Below are positions 1 through 33,000 of a DNA stretch of 64,000 bases, piece after piece. The stretch covers positions 1,850,001 to 1,914,000 of the forward strand of contig NC_089731.1 of assembly GCF_035083965.1 (NCBI RefSeq). The letters run 5' to 3'. The position numbers and the translations under genes were made by a program. A model generated the notes under the pieces. The model worked only from the letters and a program-made list of their open reading frames with translations, ran no database searches and had not been told where the DNA came from. Every line of letters starts with the position of its first letter. Position 1 is the stretch's first letter. Source of the DNA: Branchiostoma lanceolatum. Lineage: Eukaryota; Chordata; Leptocardii; Amphioxiformes; Branchiostomatidae.

Positions 1-820
1 TTATGGTTCAGTATACGTTACTTTCAATGTCACAAATGCATGTCACTCTATTAGTTCCAGGTACGTAGATTCCACGGCAACATGTAACATATGGGAAGAC
101 CGTGGGGTACAATTTGGGAAAGTTGAATTAAAAATTGTTACCTGTTGTAACGGTGGCTCCCGTAAATTAGCATTCGTCATCAGGCAAACCCTGATCTTGT
201 GTACACGGCCAATTGTATCATTAGGTATCGGTAAACAAGTGTCTTTGAGAGAGACAACAGTTAAACCACTGTGAAGAATTCGTCACGAGAAGACGTTACA
301 AGCCACTTACCTTTGTTATTGATATCGCCTACCCTGGACACGATGCCCCGCAGCGGGTTTTGTCCAGTAAAACTTAAGGATAAGCTAAAGACTAAGATTG
401 TTTGGGTCCTCATTGAACGTCTATTCTATAGCTAGACGTGGTCTCCATGAGCTTCCCGGTCCTATCAGGGCATACGAGGATCCTCTAGCGCTCAGCCATG
501 TTGAAATGTGACTTGACTTTACACCGCCCACGATATACTAGTAGTTGTGTACAAGATGGCGACGACAGGTACTGTTACCATGGCACAAACAGGTACTGAA
601 CAGACAGGTGTAACAACACAATGGACAGTGGTAACATGATCCCCTGGGGACATCACGCACAAAGATGGCGGCGGAAAATGGCGACCGGAGTTTGAAGGTA
701 TTGACGTTAAATGTAGAACTCCGTGGACTGTGTGTCTGAATAGCGGTGTACGGTCACATGGAAATGGTGTATGGACAGCGATATTACATAAACTTTTAAT
801 TTTGTTTGCCGTATGTAATC
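1..820. other. Flank with GC-rich YY1-like motifs, no clear gene
   Basis: No convincing exon was recognised. Two AAGATGGCG-type motifs (about 553-563 and 663-672) resemble YY1 sites seen at core promoters and translation starts. The second overlaps an ATG at 665 followed by a 24-codon open frame containing plausible donors (for example AAG|GTATTG), so it could be the first exon of an unseen gene. No continuation was found between here and the end of the oppositely directed WDR33 gene. Confidence 0.3.
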
Positions 821-899
821 TAGCCTGAGTGTCATCCTGTTTCAGTTCCAGGCAAGGTAGAGCCTGGAACTGAAACAGGATGACACTCAGATCAGGCTA
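821..899. repeat. Near-perfect inverted repeat (hairpin)
   Basis: The arms at about 821-853 and 862-899 are reverse complements over roughly 30 bp, separated by an 8-bp loop. About 35 bp of the right arm (from about 855) recurs in reverse orientation at 62699-62738, so this is a dispersed family, probably the end of a small non-autonomous DNA transposon. Confidence 0.7.
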
Positions 900-2521
900 T
901 ATGTAATTGCCAAGGTGCCGATCTTCCCTGTCGTTTACACGTCGTGGGTTAAACATATTGGGTAATTCATAAAATGTGTGTCAAATCTAAAGTTTAATGC
1001 CGCTTGAACACAATGAAAATGTATCAAATCTGCTACAGAGCGATGGGTTATTATGACAGCGCCAGTGTGTTTTGCCTGAATTTGTGCCAGCCATGTGCAA
1101 GAAGGAATGTTCAGTTTGTGGCAGTGGTTAAGGGTGTTTTTCCTATTGCAGAATAAAACACGCAAAAGTATGAATCTGTTTTGCATATTGTTTTCACATA
1201 ACTGGGATTGGCCAATTATGAATTTTCAGAAGGGGATGGGGTGTTTAAAACGACAAGGGTAAATGCATTATGCTAATTATATTCATACATTATCAAAATA
1301 ACGCAAAAATCACACGAAAATCGTTTTCCTAGACGTACAAATATTTAGTACACAATCATGTGATACAAGGACCTAGAACTAACAATACATTCGAGACTAT
1401 AGGCTTATAGTACAAAAATCTTAAGCGAACATACTTGTTTTAGGGTGACCACAGAGTAGGAAATTGGGGTGGGGGTCATGGCTCACCGAACTTACACATG
1501 TACTAAAAATGCACAATTGTTGAACTTAGCATGTCAAGATGCACATACAGCTTGCTCATATCTTACATAGGGCAGGGTTCTGACGGTATTTTTTACATGA
1601 TCACAATCATATCTCACAAGTTTTCCTCTTTCTGCAAAATTTCTCTTGTATCCATATGCTGGTAAATTGCAACACTATACAAATTGTAACCTTTAAACAC
1701 AAAATAACTACAAATGGACCGTCATGTACACACGAACATAAGATCACAGTCTGCCAGCTATGTAGTGATGGGATGAAACACTTTTTTGACATTCACACCA
1801 CCACTTATACTTATCTTAACTTTTATCCAGTGGTACATTTAGTCTCCGAGCAGATGTAGGGAGGCAAAATTTTTGAACTGACCAGACTTGCTAACATGCT
1901 ACTGTCCCCTACTGTAGTTTTATAAATAAAGCATTTCTTCCCAGTATCTGTTTGGAGATCAGTGCATACATAGAAAAATGGAAAGGACTTTCTGGTGTTG
2001 CAAGTTAATAGTGGTTTGCGACATTACACGTTATTATTTCAATCATAACGAAGGAGCTCATTGGAAATCAGCTGTAGAGACTCTGGTAACAAATAGATAT
2101 TGACTCAAGTCCGTACATTGGAAGTCATATACAGAACTCCTCACAAAGATAAACTGTTCGCCATACTTACATGCTACTTGTCGAAGACATTGTTTTCAAT
2201 ACTTGTATGTACAGATTCCGTCTTAACTAACGCAGTTTGCTCTAAGAGATGACATACTGTCTCAGTACCAATGCTACCATGAAGCTGAATAAGCAATGAT
2301 TAAAGTGAACTTGCAATAATCACAATACTTTATCACTATATATCAGCACCACTTTACAATGTACATGTCCATAGACTCAACAGCAACTTTGAACAACTTG
2401 TAAATATTATCAGGATATCTATTAGACATGTTTCGGCTGCCTTTAGAAGAGTGTTTACAAATGACTTATAGTTTAAGGTAGTATAATACAAGTACGAACA
2501 TTCAAACATCTAATCCTGTCC
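900..2521. other. AT-rich region downstream of WDR33, probably includes its 3' UTR
   Basis: The stretch just left of 2522 should hold the WDR33 3' untranslated region on the minus strand. No canonical AATAAA on that strand was located with confidence, so the transcript end is not assigned. The small open frames here look random. No repeat family was recognised. Confidence 0.35.
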
Positions 2522-23027
<20,506 letters not shown>

Positions 23028-26000
23028 CTGTGGGGTGATAGGAACATGCCATCGAGACTTTAGGGGGGAGTGGCTCCCTTTATTTTTTTTCCAACATCAC
23101 ACATTCATGGCAACTACATAGAAACTGGCATCTTTATTCACCATCAAACACCATGAAATTCTTAAGTAGTAGTAATAACTATGGTAAGAACTATTGAAGG
23201 AATTCCTGCGTCATCTGCTTCTGGATCCATCTCTAAAGCTATTCACTTCTTCTCTGAACAAAGGCCTACTGACAAACTAGAAATCATACAAATCTATTCA
23301 TAATTTATTAATTACACTTTTCATCAACAGATAAAAGCTGGTAACATTTCCTCCTTGGAGGTCATAATGAACTGCAATAAAAGTCTTCTTCTAACAGGCA
23401 AATGAACTTTGTATACTAGTAATATTATTGTATGAATCTCATAATTCTGTAGTGTGTGTAGGTGTTGCTGCCATGTCCTCAGGTTGTCCACTGTTTAAAA
23501 TGTCAGTAATATGCAAAAGTATGGTTTATTCCATGGATCATGAGTACAATAATGAACTCATAAAATGGTTGCAATCTTTATTTATCATTTAAGGTAGTAT
23601 TCAGCTCACAGCTTTAATGTGTAGTGCACATTGGCTTGAAGTTGAGGACTAAACATGTTTTAATCAATAACACAGGCTTTGTCTTTATCATCAAGTTCAT
23701 GACTTGCACTTAAAGGGAAACAAAATTAAACTATTTTTGTGGCTTGATATAAAGAATGGAATGTGTACTGGAGGTGTAAGACTAAATGTTTCTTGATCAC
23801 AGAACTCATTATTGTAACATACCTACTCCTTTTATAGTTCCTACATGTATGTATAGGAAATAGTGCTGAACAGCCAGGGATTTATCTGAAGATTTGAAAC
23901 TGTAGCAAATTAAACCCCATCAGTGGTATGATACTAGTATTGAGTAGCATGGTGAGGGGTTGCTGTGTAACCCCCATGAAGAGCCTCACAAGTTGTATCC
24001 AGCAAGTTATGTGACTATGAGTGACATAATAAGTACAGGAATGAAGGTCACACATGATTGGGTGTAGGGTGTGTGGGGTGGAGAGACATTTACTTGGTGA
24101 TTAATTAGTTATAAAGGACAGCTCTCCATTGCACTTCCATATAGCCTATTAGGGCAATTCCAATACAGTTAATTGTTTCTTATTTGTACACTGAGATTCA
24201 GTGAGAAGACAAGAACGAATCATTTACAGTCAAAAATGCAATGCGGAGCAAGTAACAGTTTTGGCATGTGTGCATCTCATACGAAGCACGGAAGGAAATG
24301 ATGGTTAGGATCATCACCATCATTCTTGGCTTTGGATGTGTGCACCACCTAGCAATGTAAGAGAATACTGCACAGGGTACTTCTTCTAACCAATGTGGTA
24401 CAATCAATATCAATAGTGCACTGAGAGTGTGCAGCTATAGTGTAGCTGTCAACAATATATCAGGTGTGACTGACAATAACTGTGGGCCTATACAGGGTAA
24501 CAGGTATCAATAGAAATGATATCTTACGAGGGAATCTGAGTGTGTGTGCATTGATAATGAGTTGAACTATTGATGTCAGCTTTTTCCACTGGTACAATCA
24601 TGAATGAAGGAAACTTGGTGTTGCTATTCCAGGTCTTCTGTATCTGGCAAGGTCACAACACTATAAAATTAAATTTGTCAAAAAATCTTTGCAATGGTGT
24701 CTCCACGGCATTTACTTATCCGTGTAAATTTGTCTCCAGAAGATAAATATTCAGCAATCCTTTATTGTTAAAGCATGAAAATGTTTTTCACTCAAATGGA
24801 GCTAAAAAAGGAAATCGAGAGTAGTAGTACTTGAGCATTTAGCAACTTAATAAAAATCCTAAGTCATAGCCAGTACCATTCAATTGTCATAATTATTGTA
24901 GTAAACTTCGAACTAATTTATCAGCTGTGCGTTTCAAATGGTGTCATCCCATCTTGTTTATCCTTTATATCCTCAAACTGGATCAGGTATCATTGCGTGT
25001 AATCATCTTCTTCTGTTTTTAATAAGATCACTTTCAAAAATGAACCATAACTAGAGTTAAGTATTTGTGCTGTATATACTCCACGTTTGCTATATGTTAG
25101 TTTAGCGATTGCGGGGTCTTTTTATAAATAATGAATTGGTATTAAATTTTTATATAAGTTGAATGTGTGATAATTGCGTGCTGATTTGTTAAAAATAGAG
25201 AGAACGCTAGCGACCCAAAAAAACACCCCTCCCAATAGAATAATATGGCGGCCCTGTGATGTCACAATTCAAGATGGCGGCCACCACACATGCCAACGGG
25301 TCCAACAAAGGTTTTGCCACACAAAACTGTGATGAGAATGAGAATGACCCAGAGGGTCACATTCTTTTGCATCTCTAAAGCTGTTGCAGTAGTGAAAACA
25401 TCGGAAATATCGTAAGCTCTTTCTTCGCATCAAATGTGTTGTTATAATGTGATAATGAAATAATACTAACTTTTTAGTTGTCAAACTACATGTTGCTGCT
25501 TAACTTTTAATAGTATTATGATATCGATAGCCTTTTTAAGCATTTTTAATATAGAAATTATAATTACAGTACAATTTTATTCATCTGCAAAGCATATTTA
25601 TTTTTGTGAAATGTATGCAGGTTTTTCACCGATGTCAGTACTGACCGATGCAGGGCACAGAGAGAATGTACACATTCCAGGCCATGAGCTTTAACTTTAC
25701 AGTAGAGAGTTAAAAAAGTTACTCTAAACTGACTAAAGATTGTGAACAGAACCCCATGTCACCTATCATCTGGTCCAAAACACATCATCAGATTCTGTCA
25801 TTTCTATTAACTGCTTTAGTTTAAGGCTTCACCTTCCCATTCTCTATTTCATCAGTAGTTGTGTTTTTAGAACATGTGCAACCTTTATTCTTTAGTGGTA
25901 TTAATGGACTTAATGTTACTCCAATGCATTTCAGGTAATACTGATTTTTGTACCATCACGACCAAGTATCATAAATGTGGGTCAACAGAAATATATCTGA

Positions 26001-28650
26001 ATGTGGTGAAACTTCATGAAAATAAGACTGGTAGACTCCAATAGTTTGTAGATGACTGCAGCACTTGGTGATCCATGTCAACAATCATACATGTTCAAAT
26101 GAATGTTCATCTGTGACAGCAGCTGACATTACAAATATCTTTTTATACCTTAATTTTGTATACAAAGTAAAGGGCTTACCAACAAGATTTCGGGCAGTCC
26201 TCTGTTCCTTCTCCAGTTGACCGAAAGCTTGTTGGTAAGAGCTTTACTTAGTGTAAAGACTTTAGAATCAGCATAAAGAATCTTTAAAACAAATAATACA
26301 TGTAGTTTAAACACTAACACATAAGACAGATAGTATGTTCCCTGCAATATCGATTGTGATGCCAGATGTCCCTCAGATCATGGTGGTGCTACTATACATG
26401 GAGCAAAAGTCAAGTAAACTTTATTTCACATCAAGAGAGAGGAAGAGATAGGAAGGAGGAAAAACTGTGTCTGTCCGTCTTGACACTCTGCTGTCTTGTA
26501 AGTTGTAGGATGGTTCCCTCAACTTGGTACAATCTAGTTAGCTGAAAAGTTTAAAATCTGATGCCTCTTTATTCATGACATGGCATCAGCAGCACCAAAT
26601 GCATGTCATACAAACATAGCAATATCAACTTTATTGACATGTCACCAAAGAGATTGCAGATCTTTATTCATAAGTAAACTTCTGCATTTCTGAATGGGAA
26701 AATAACATGAAGAGTGACAAGTGCAGGAACTGCTGGCATCCCATCCTTGAGTCTGCCTTCATCAAATCCCACTTGCTGCCACATGGATAAGCGACTCCTC
26801 AATATCTAACAATATTCTATCATATTAAAAACTTAGTAAATCTTTATTCAGCAACAAGTGAGATACAATACACTGCTTCCAGCTACCACCATGCACACTC
26901 GGAAGTTGGAACTGCAGCAGATTCGAGAGGAAAGATTTGAATTTCAGCTTCTGGTCAGTAGGTCCTGAAGATGAGCACCTTCAACTAATAGTACTGTAAT
27001 AGCTAATGCCTCACAGCCACATTCACTGATGGTAGTGAAACTGGATCTGGCCTCCTCGTATGATACTCAAAACTAAAACTGTCGTCCTGAGCTTGAACCA
27101 CTGCAACACCACACTGGTATAAATATCTTGAAGTAAATATGGCACCATGACTTTACTTTAAGTGAACACAACACACAAAGTAATCTTTCTTTTTTACTTT
27201 CTCAGTAATGCCATATTCTAAATTCTAAGTTGTAAAAACTCCAAACATCAGCTTTCTTTAGTCTTCAGTCAGCATTTAATCTAATTTTAATCAAATTTTG
27301 AAATTAAATAAAATAATTCCATTTTAGCTGGTTGTACTGTTTCGGTAGTTTTATTGAAGTTTATCCCGTGAAAATTAATTCTATGGCAGCAATTACTTTC
27401 ACCAATTTTCCTACTTCAGAAGAACAAGTTAACTTGTATAAAATGGGCTATGAAAATGATAACTCATGATCAGGCCAAGGACCTGGCTGAGCAGAATTTG
27501 TCAGATTTCCAACATTTCCGATTTTGTCCGACTTAAATAAGTTAAAACTTCTTTCCTGTCCAAATCATTGTTTTGCGATCCACATGATTGCTTAATTCGT
27601 TTCTCCTTCTTTAAATCTGCAGTCGGGTTTTAAGTTTTAAAGACGTCACACCAAGATCACATCTCAGTCTTCAAGAAGTTTCAATCCCAGAACACCTTTC
27701 GCGGGCCCCCCAAACCTAAACCCCCTCCCCCATTTTCTGGGTTTTGTAAGTTTCTTTCAAACCAACATAACTGGGATCTAACGATTTTCAACCTAAGAGC
27801 CTTTGGCCCACTATCAGTCGTTCTAGCTGCACGAAATTTCAACAGACGATAGGATAATTTTCTTCCGTCGTTTTGTTTTTTCCAGCCGAGACAGGAACAA
27901 AGATGGCGGCCCCTCGCGCACACACACTTGGCTCTTTCTCACCCTTTCACTCAAGAAATAACCGAACAAGAAGAATGAAATCTGTACTCACTGCTTTATT
28001 CAATACTCAGAACCACTTTCTGCGCTCCTCACGTGGAATATCAAAAAGCTAGGCCTCAAAATGAGCCCCGATTTCTACAGTACGATCTGGGCAACATTCG
28101 CACGACTATTCCTCACGCCGCCACATGCCGAGATGCGCCGAGTGTACCCGAACACTTACGGAAAATACCGAGCAGTGATAATAACTGAAATTTATCGTGT
28201 TTTTAAATTTTCGTACAAGGCAAATCATACCAAATTCAAGATATGTTGCTCCAACTAATTATTTTGGGATAGAGGTAATCTTAAAAGATTTATTGAACAG
28301 TTTTTGTATCCGGACTTTTACGGAAGTAGCCGAACATAGCCGACGTCAGTTTCAGAAGAGGAAGCCATCTTGAAAGTGTGTGGCGCAGCTGAGCAGGATT
28401 TTGACACAGTTTCTGCGAGACATTCCGTAGTTTTCTGGCCGCCTTTAGAACTTCAGTTCATACAAGAACCCTGCTTATACTTCCGTTCCTCTTTTACTTT
28501 TAGTCTTGAGGAAAATCGGTGTAGAAATCGGCAGATAAGTAGGCAAAAAGAATCGGAACTCGGCGCAACATTCGTGAAAAGGGAAAGTACCATTCTATCA
28601 CACAGGAACACTTCTGAAACGTGGCCTAAGCTCTGAAAACTGCTGACAAC
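23028..28650. other. Divergent spacer between WDR33 and SSU72, probable promoter region
   Basis: The WDR33 start (minus) and SSU72 start (plus) face away from each other over about 5.6 kb. AAGATGGCGGC-type YY1 motifs lie at 25271-25281 and 27902-27912, with a related AATATGGCGGCC at 25244 and a CRE-like TGATGTCAC just after it. CAAGATGGCTTC on the minus strand lies at about 28363. An untranslated first exon of WDR33 is expected here because an acceptor lies 23 bp before its ATG, but it was not located. The ATGs inside the motifs open only short frames. The rest is AT-rich and unassigned except for the hairpin at 26164-26250. Confidence 0.45.
26164..26250. repeat. 87-nt imperfect hairpin
   Basis: Two arms of about 30 nt (AAAGTAAAGGGCTTACCAAC... 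and its inverse to 26250) pair with about four mismatches around a loop of about 27 nt. This could be a short palindromic transposon remnant or a structured RNA. There is no transcript evidence. Confidence 0.5.
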
Positions 28651-29969
28651 ATGGCAGACCTGAATATCGCCGTCGTCTGCTCCAGTAACCAGAACAGGAG
28701 TATGGAGGCGCACGCCTTCCTCAGGTATGTGTTTGGTAGGCTGACATTATATAGCAAAGTTGTGTGCTTCGGCTAAAGTGAGAACAAATTTTGACGTGTG
28801 AATATTTTGCATTTGCCCCCCTCCCTCCCTCCACGGCATGAAAGATTTGTGAAAGGTCTGCAATTTGATGTCGGTTTTCAGTTATTCTACTGAGAGACCA
28901 TATAATGACATCTATATGCATGATATGGTATAATTCATATGGTATGAATTATGGCATTTATGTATTAGTTCAAGTACAACACGTATACTAACTAAGTATG
29001 GAAGAAAGAAAGAGAGATATGGGCCACACTTTCCATTGTTTCAACACTAAGCCGCTCAAGACGGTCCGACCATAAGCAGGAAAGCCAAACCCTGATGCCA
29101 GACCATCCTAAATTACTAGTATTGACTTGAGGTCAAACTGTCATAAATGTGCCAAAACGAACCTGCGAGGCCCAGACACTGTAAAAGTGCAAGTGACATG
29201 TACTATTGATTACCACTAGACGTACTGTATTGACTATCAGAGTCAACTAGTTTTGAGTGTGGTTGATTTTCATGTGATACTAGTATGTACCAGTGCAGGC
29301 ATGCAGGTAAAAGTATGTCGAGGCGGAGCCCAGTACTTTACAGATTATCATGGCGCGGTTGCGATGGCTCCTGCCGTAGAGTCGTTCCGTGCCAGGCTGG
29401 AGGCCTGCCCGCCTTAGCCCGGGACCTCAAGTCCCCCTACTTTGCCCCTGAAGGGGTACCAAAATGTAGATGTAGATCATCATCATCTGGTCGATAAGAA
29501 CAAAATTAAGGAAGGAGATCTAATATAAGCAGATACAGTGGGTATAGGATAACAATTCCAATACAAGTAATCTGCTTCTTCAACTGCAATATGGTACAAT
29601 GCACATGTCCCTGTATACTACAGTTGTGCCCATACATGTGCACCTTTGTGCCACGAGTACATTTGCATACAGGTGTGTGTGTGTGAACTTTCCCACCTGC
29701 ACATACAATGCCTACCTGGAGGTCGTGTGGCCACCAGTGACATTACAGTTCAGAAGGTTATATTGCCTCAGAAAAAATAAAGTGGAAAAAATAGTTTTAG
29801 ACATAAACTTCTTGTACAACTCATCTGTGACATATGCAACTTACATACAACATGTACTTGTAGTTGTACAGGTGTGATTATTTGAAGTATTGAGGTGATT
29901 TACTGAAGAAATGTACATGTGGTTCTTCTATTAAGTTATCTTGCACATCTCTCTCCCCCTGGTTTTGTA

Positions 29970-30008
<39 letters not shown>

Positions 30009-33000
30009 GTGTGTATGTGTGTGTGTGTGTTGAAGTCAGATTATTTCAAGCATTACTGTAATTAACTGAAGCAGTGTTTGTTACATGTAGTTGATCCAAC
30101 AACACCACATCTCTATATGTGTCACCGTATGTGTGTGTGTGTCAATGTGTGTGTGTGTGTTAATGTGTGTATCTTTGTATGTTTGTGAGTATGCATCTGT
30201 GTGTACATGTATATATGTATGTATGTGTGTGTGTGTTTGTGTGTGTGTGCATCTGTTTGTGTGTGTGTGTTACCACAAAGCAAAGCTGGTGATAACATCA
30301 TGGTCTCTGATTGCATAAAAGGGGGTGAAGTCTGCCATCTCTGACTGAGTTGCTCAAACCGAATCTCTCCCTCCTATGCCCCTGCAGCAAAAAAGGCTTC
30401 CAGGTCAAATCCTTCGGGACCGGTGCCCAGGTCAAGCTGCCCGGCCCCGCACCGGACAAACCCAACGTCTACGACTTCGGCACGACCTACGACCAGATGC
30501 ACAAGGACCTCACGCAGAAAGACCTCACACTGTATCCATGGCAACTATGTGGTAAACAAACAATCCGGGTGTCAGGTGACCGAACAAACCAGAATTGGTT
30601 GTTAAGATCAGGACTGGAAAAATGACCTCAATTTGTTTGAAATAATTTTATTTTCCCAGAGTATTAGTTTTTTTCAGGAAATTTGAGGCAAAAGTTTGAT
30701 TAGGTGAGTACTCATGTCATACTTTCATTTGTGGTTTCAGAGCCAAATTTGTACTTGTAGACAATCTTTTGAAATTAAATATGATTTTGTTTCTGTATCC
30801 ATTTTCAGATCTTTAGTATAGAAGACAATTTAATTGAAACTTGTATTTTATGCATTGGTGCCTCTAACACTTGTTTCTTTCTCTTTTTCAGGAATGGTGA
30901 TATTTAATCCTTGATTTGAAATGAGTTTCTGTATTAGAAATAAAGGTGGTGTTACAATGCCCTTACATATTGTATCTTCCATCTTTGATATAATGGTCCA
31001 AGGTGATAGGTCAGTTTTCCCACATGGCCATCCTATTGAGGTTGTTAGGATATTCAGTTTGTTACTTTATGGTCGAAAATCTAGAAATAATTGGAAGTAT
31101 AACTTGTTTCTTGGGCAAAAACATAGACAAAGATATGCTTAATTAGAACGTCCTACCAAGCTGACACAGCAGAAAATAGAATAAAAGTGACCCAAACTTT
31201 ACAGTGTTGAAGCAAGAAGTTGGAGAGACCACCATAGTTTGAGAGGTTATTAGGGAAAAGGGTAAAACAAACAAGATGTAAAGTTGAGTCTTCTCTGCTT
31301 CGCAGACAGCTACATTAGTACAGATCAAATGCAGGCCCTGAAGGAAGGATTGAGTTTTACTGATAAACACTCTGGCTTTGAAGGGGACAGGGCTACCATG
31401 GTTTGATATACTTTTCAGCTTATGATCTAGTGATGTTACCGATAGATTCTGCCACTATCAAACACACACAAAATTTGGCGAGTTTTCCCCCAAAACTGAA
31501 GCTTAGATTACCATTGATGGTCAAGAGTACATCCAGTTCTTATACGTCACAAGTTTCAACAAGAGGATATGCTGTATTTGTCTTCAGCCCAAAATCAGTT
31601 GTGCTCTTTAATGTCATCCGCGAATTGAAGTTGGTTTTGCCCAGCTTAGACAGCCATAATACATAAGATCATCCATAGTAAATTACATCCAATATAATAT
31701 GACCTCAAAAGTCGTTAAACACAATTTTGTATGAGATGGACCTCTACCGGCCCACAACAAAGTGCAGTGTAATTCAATATGATTAATAACTACCTGACCT
31801 GAGACAGAAAATTTGCAGAATCCTTAGGAGACTGTCAAGCTTGCGTGTATATCAAGTCTGTATGAGTGCCGTATTAATTTTTTTCAGTTATTCTGCAAAT
31901 TTGAAATGCAGCCACAGATACTAGAGTTAATATAGATAAAAGGTCATGGAATATTCCATATCAATCCATGTATAAAAATACTCAAGGCAAGTTATGTCCT
32001 TTCACAACAACAAAAAAAGTGATACAGAATTCATACGCAGTTGTCATACATGTTGTACACACAAGCGTGACAGCCCCCTCACATCCATGGGATAGAAAAA
32101 AAAATAATTTGTATGCGCAATTAAGTATCAACATATGCTCGGGTAACAAACTCCCAGGAAACTGAATGTTTGCAACAGAAGGCTGTCCTTCAAGTAACAA
32201 TACAAGGCAGGCAGAAGACTGGTAGTGAATGTTAAATACATTTTGTATTATCAACAAGAGAAGAAATGAATAACATTGGTCACTTTGAATTTGGAAATAC
32301 AGCAGAAATACACAATCTGTAACAAATTATTTCAAGTATTAAAAATTGTTATGAATAATTATTATGCATGTTATAACACAGTAAAAGATACACCATAACA
32401 GAGGGAGATATGATATTTTAAGTGACATGAAAATTTTTGCAATGCATCCTCTTAAAATTTGACAAACTCCGAATTCAAATTGACCAGTGATGAACAGTCA
32501 CTGTTACTGTAAATGCAGAAATGTTCGCCGTGGTTTTATGTTCGCCGTAAGCTCTTTGCCGCAAACTCAAAACCACCGCGAACACATCATTTTCTCCCAT
32601 CCGCGAAATTAAAACCAGAAGAACTTTAATGAATTTCTACTTATAACACAGAAGCAGCTTTAGATTAAAATAATTGTCAGGGTGCAATGAAGACATTGAA
32701 TAGATGTAAGTAAGAACTAAAAGTCAGACCCTGACTAAAATAAGTTTGAAAAAATATGAGTGTAATACAGCATCATTATATCATCATTTTCTAAAGGTAA
32801 GGTCAACTTTCAATAATGTTTTAGAGATCTTGTTAATATGATATACGAATTTTTTTTTAAACTCATCACGTCATCAACTTATGTGTTATTTTCAACCTTT
32901 TCACAGACAGTCCGGTTGCCTCCCTTCCAGTCAGCTGCTTTAAACCGCCTGTATCCGGTTCCCACTGGTTCTGACAGCAGTGCAGCACTACCACAGTATG

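Noticed and set aside
665..739. Start of a neutral-sphingomyelinase-like gene (MAAENGDRSLKVLTLN)
   Set aside because: The short frame resembles the family N-terminus only loosely and no following exon was found before the opposing WDR33 gene.
30091..30318. Open frames of 64-75 codons on both strands
   Set aside because: They are produced by GT microsatellite sequence.
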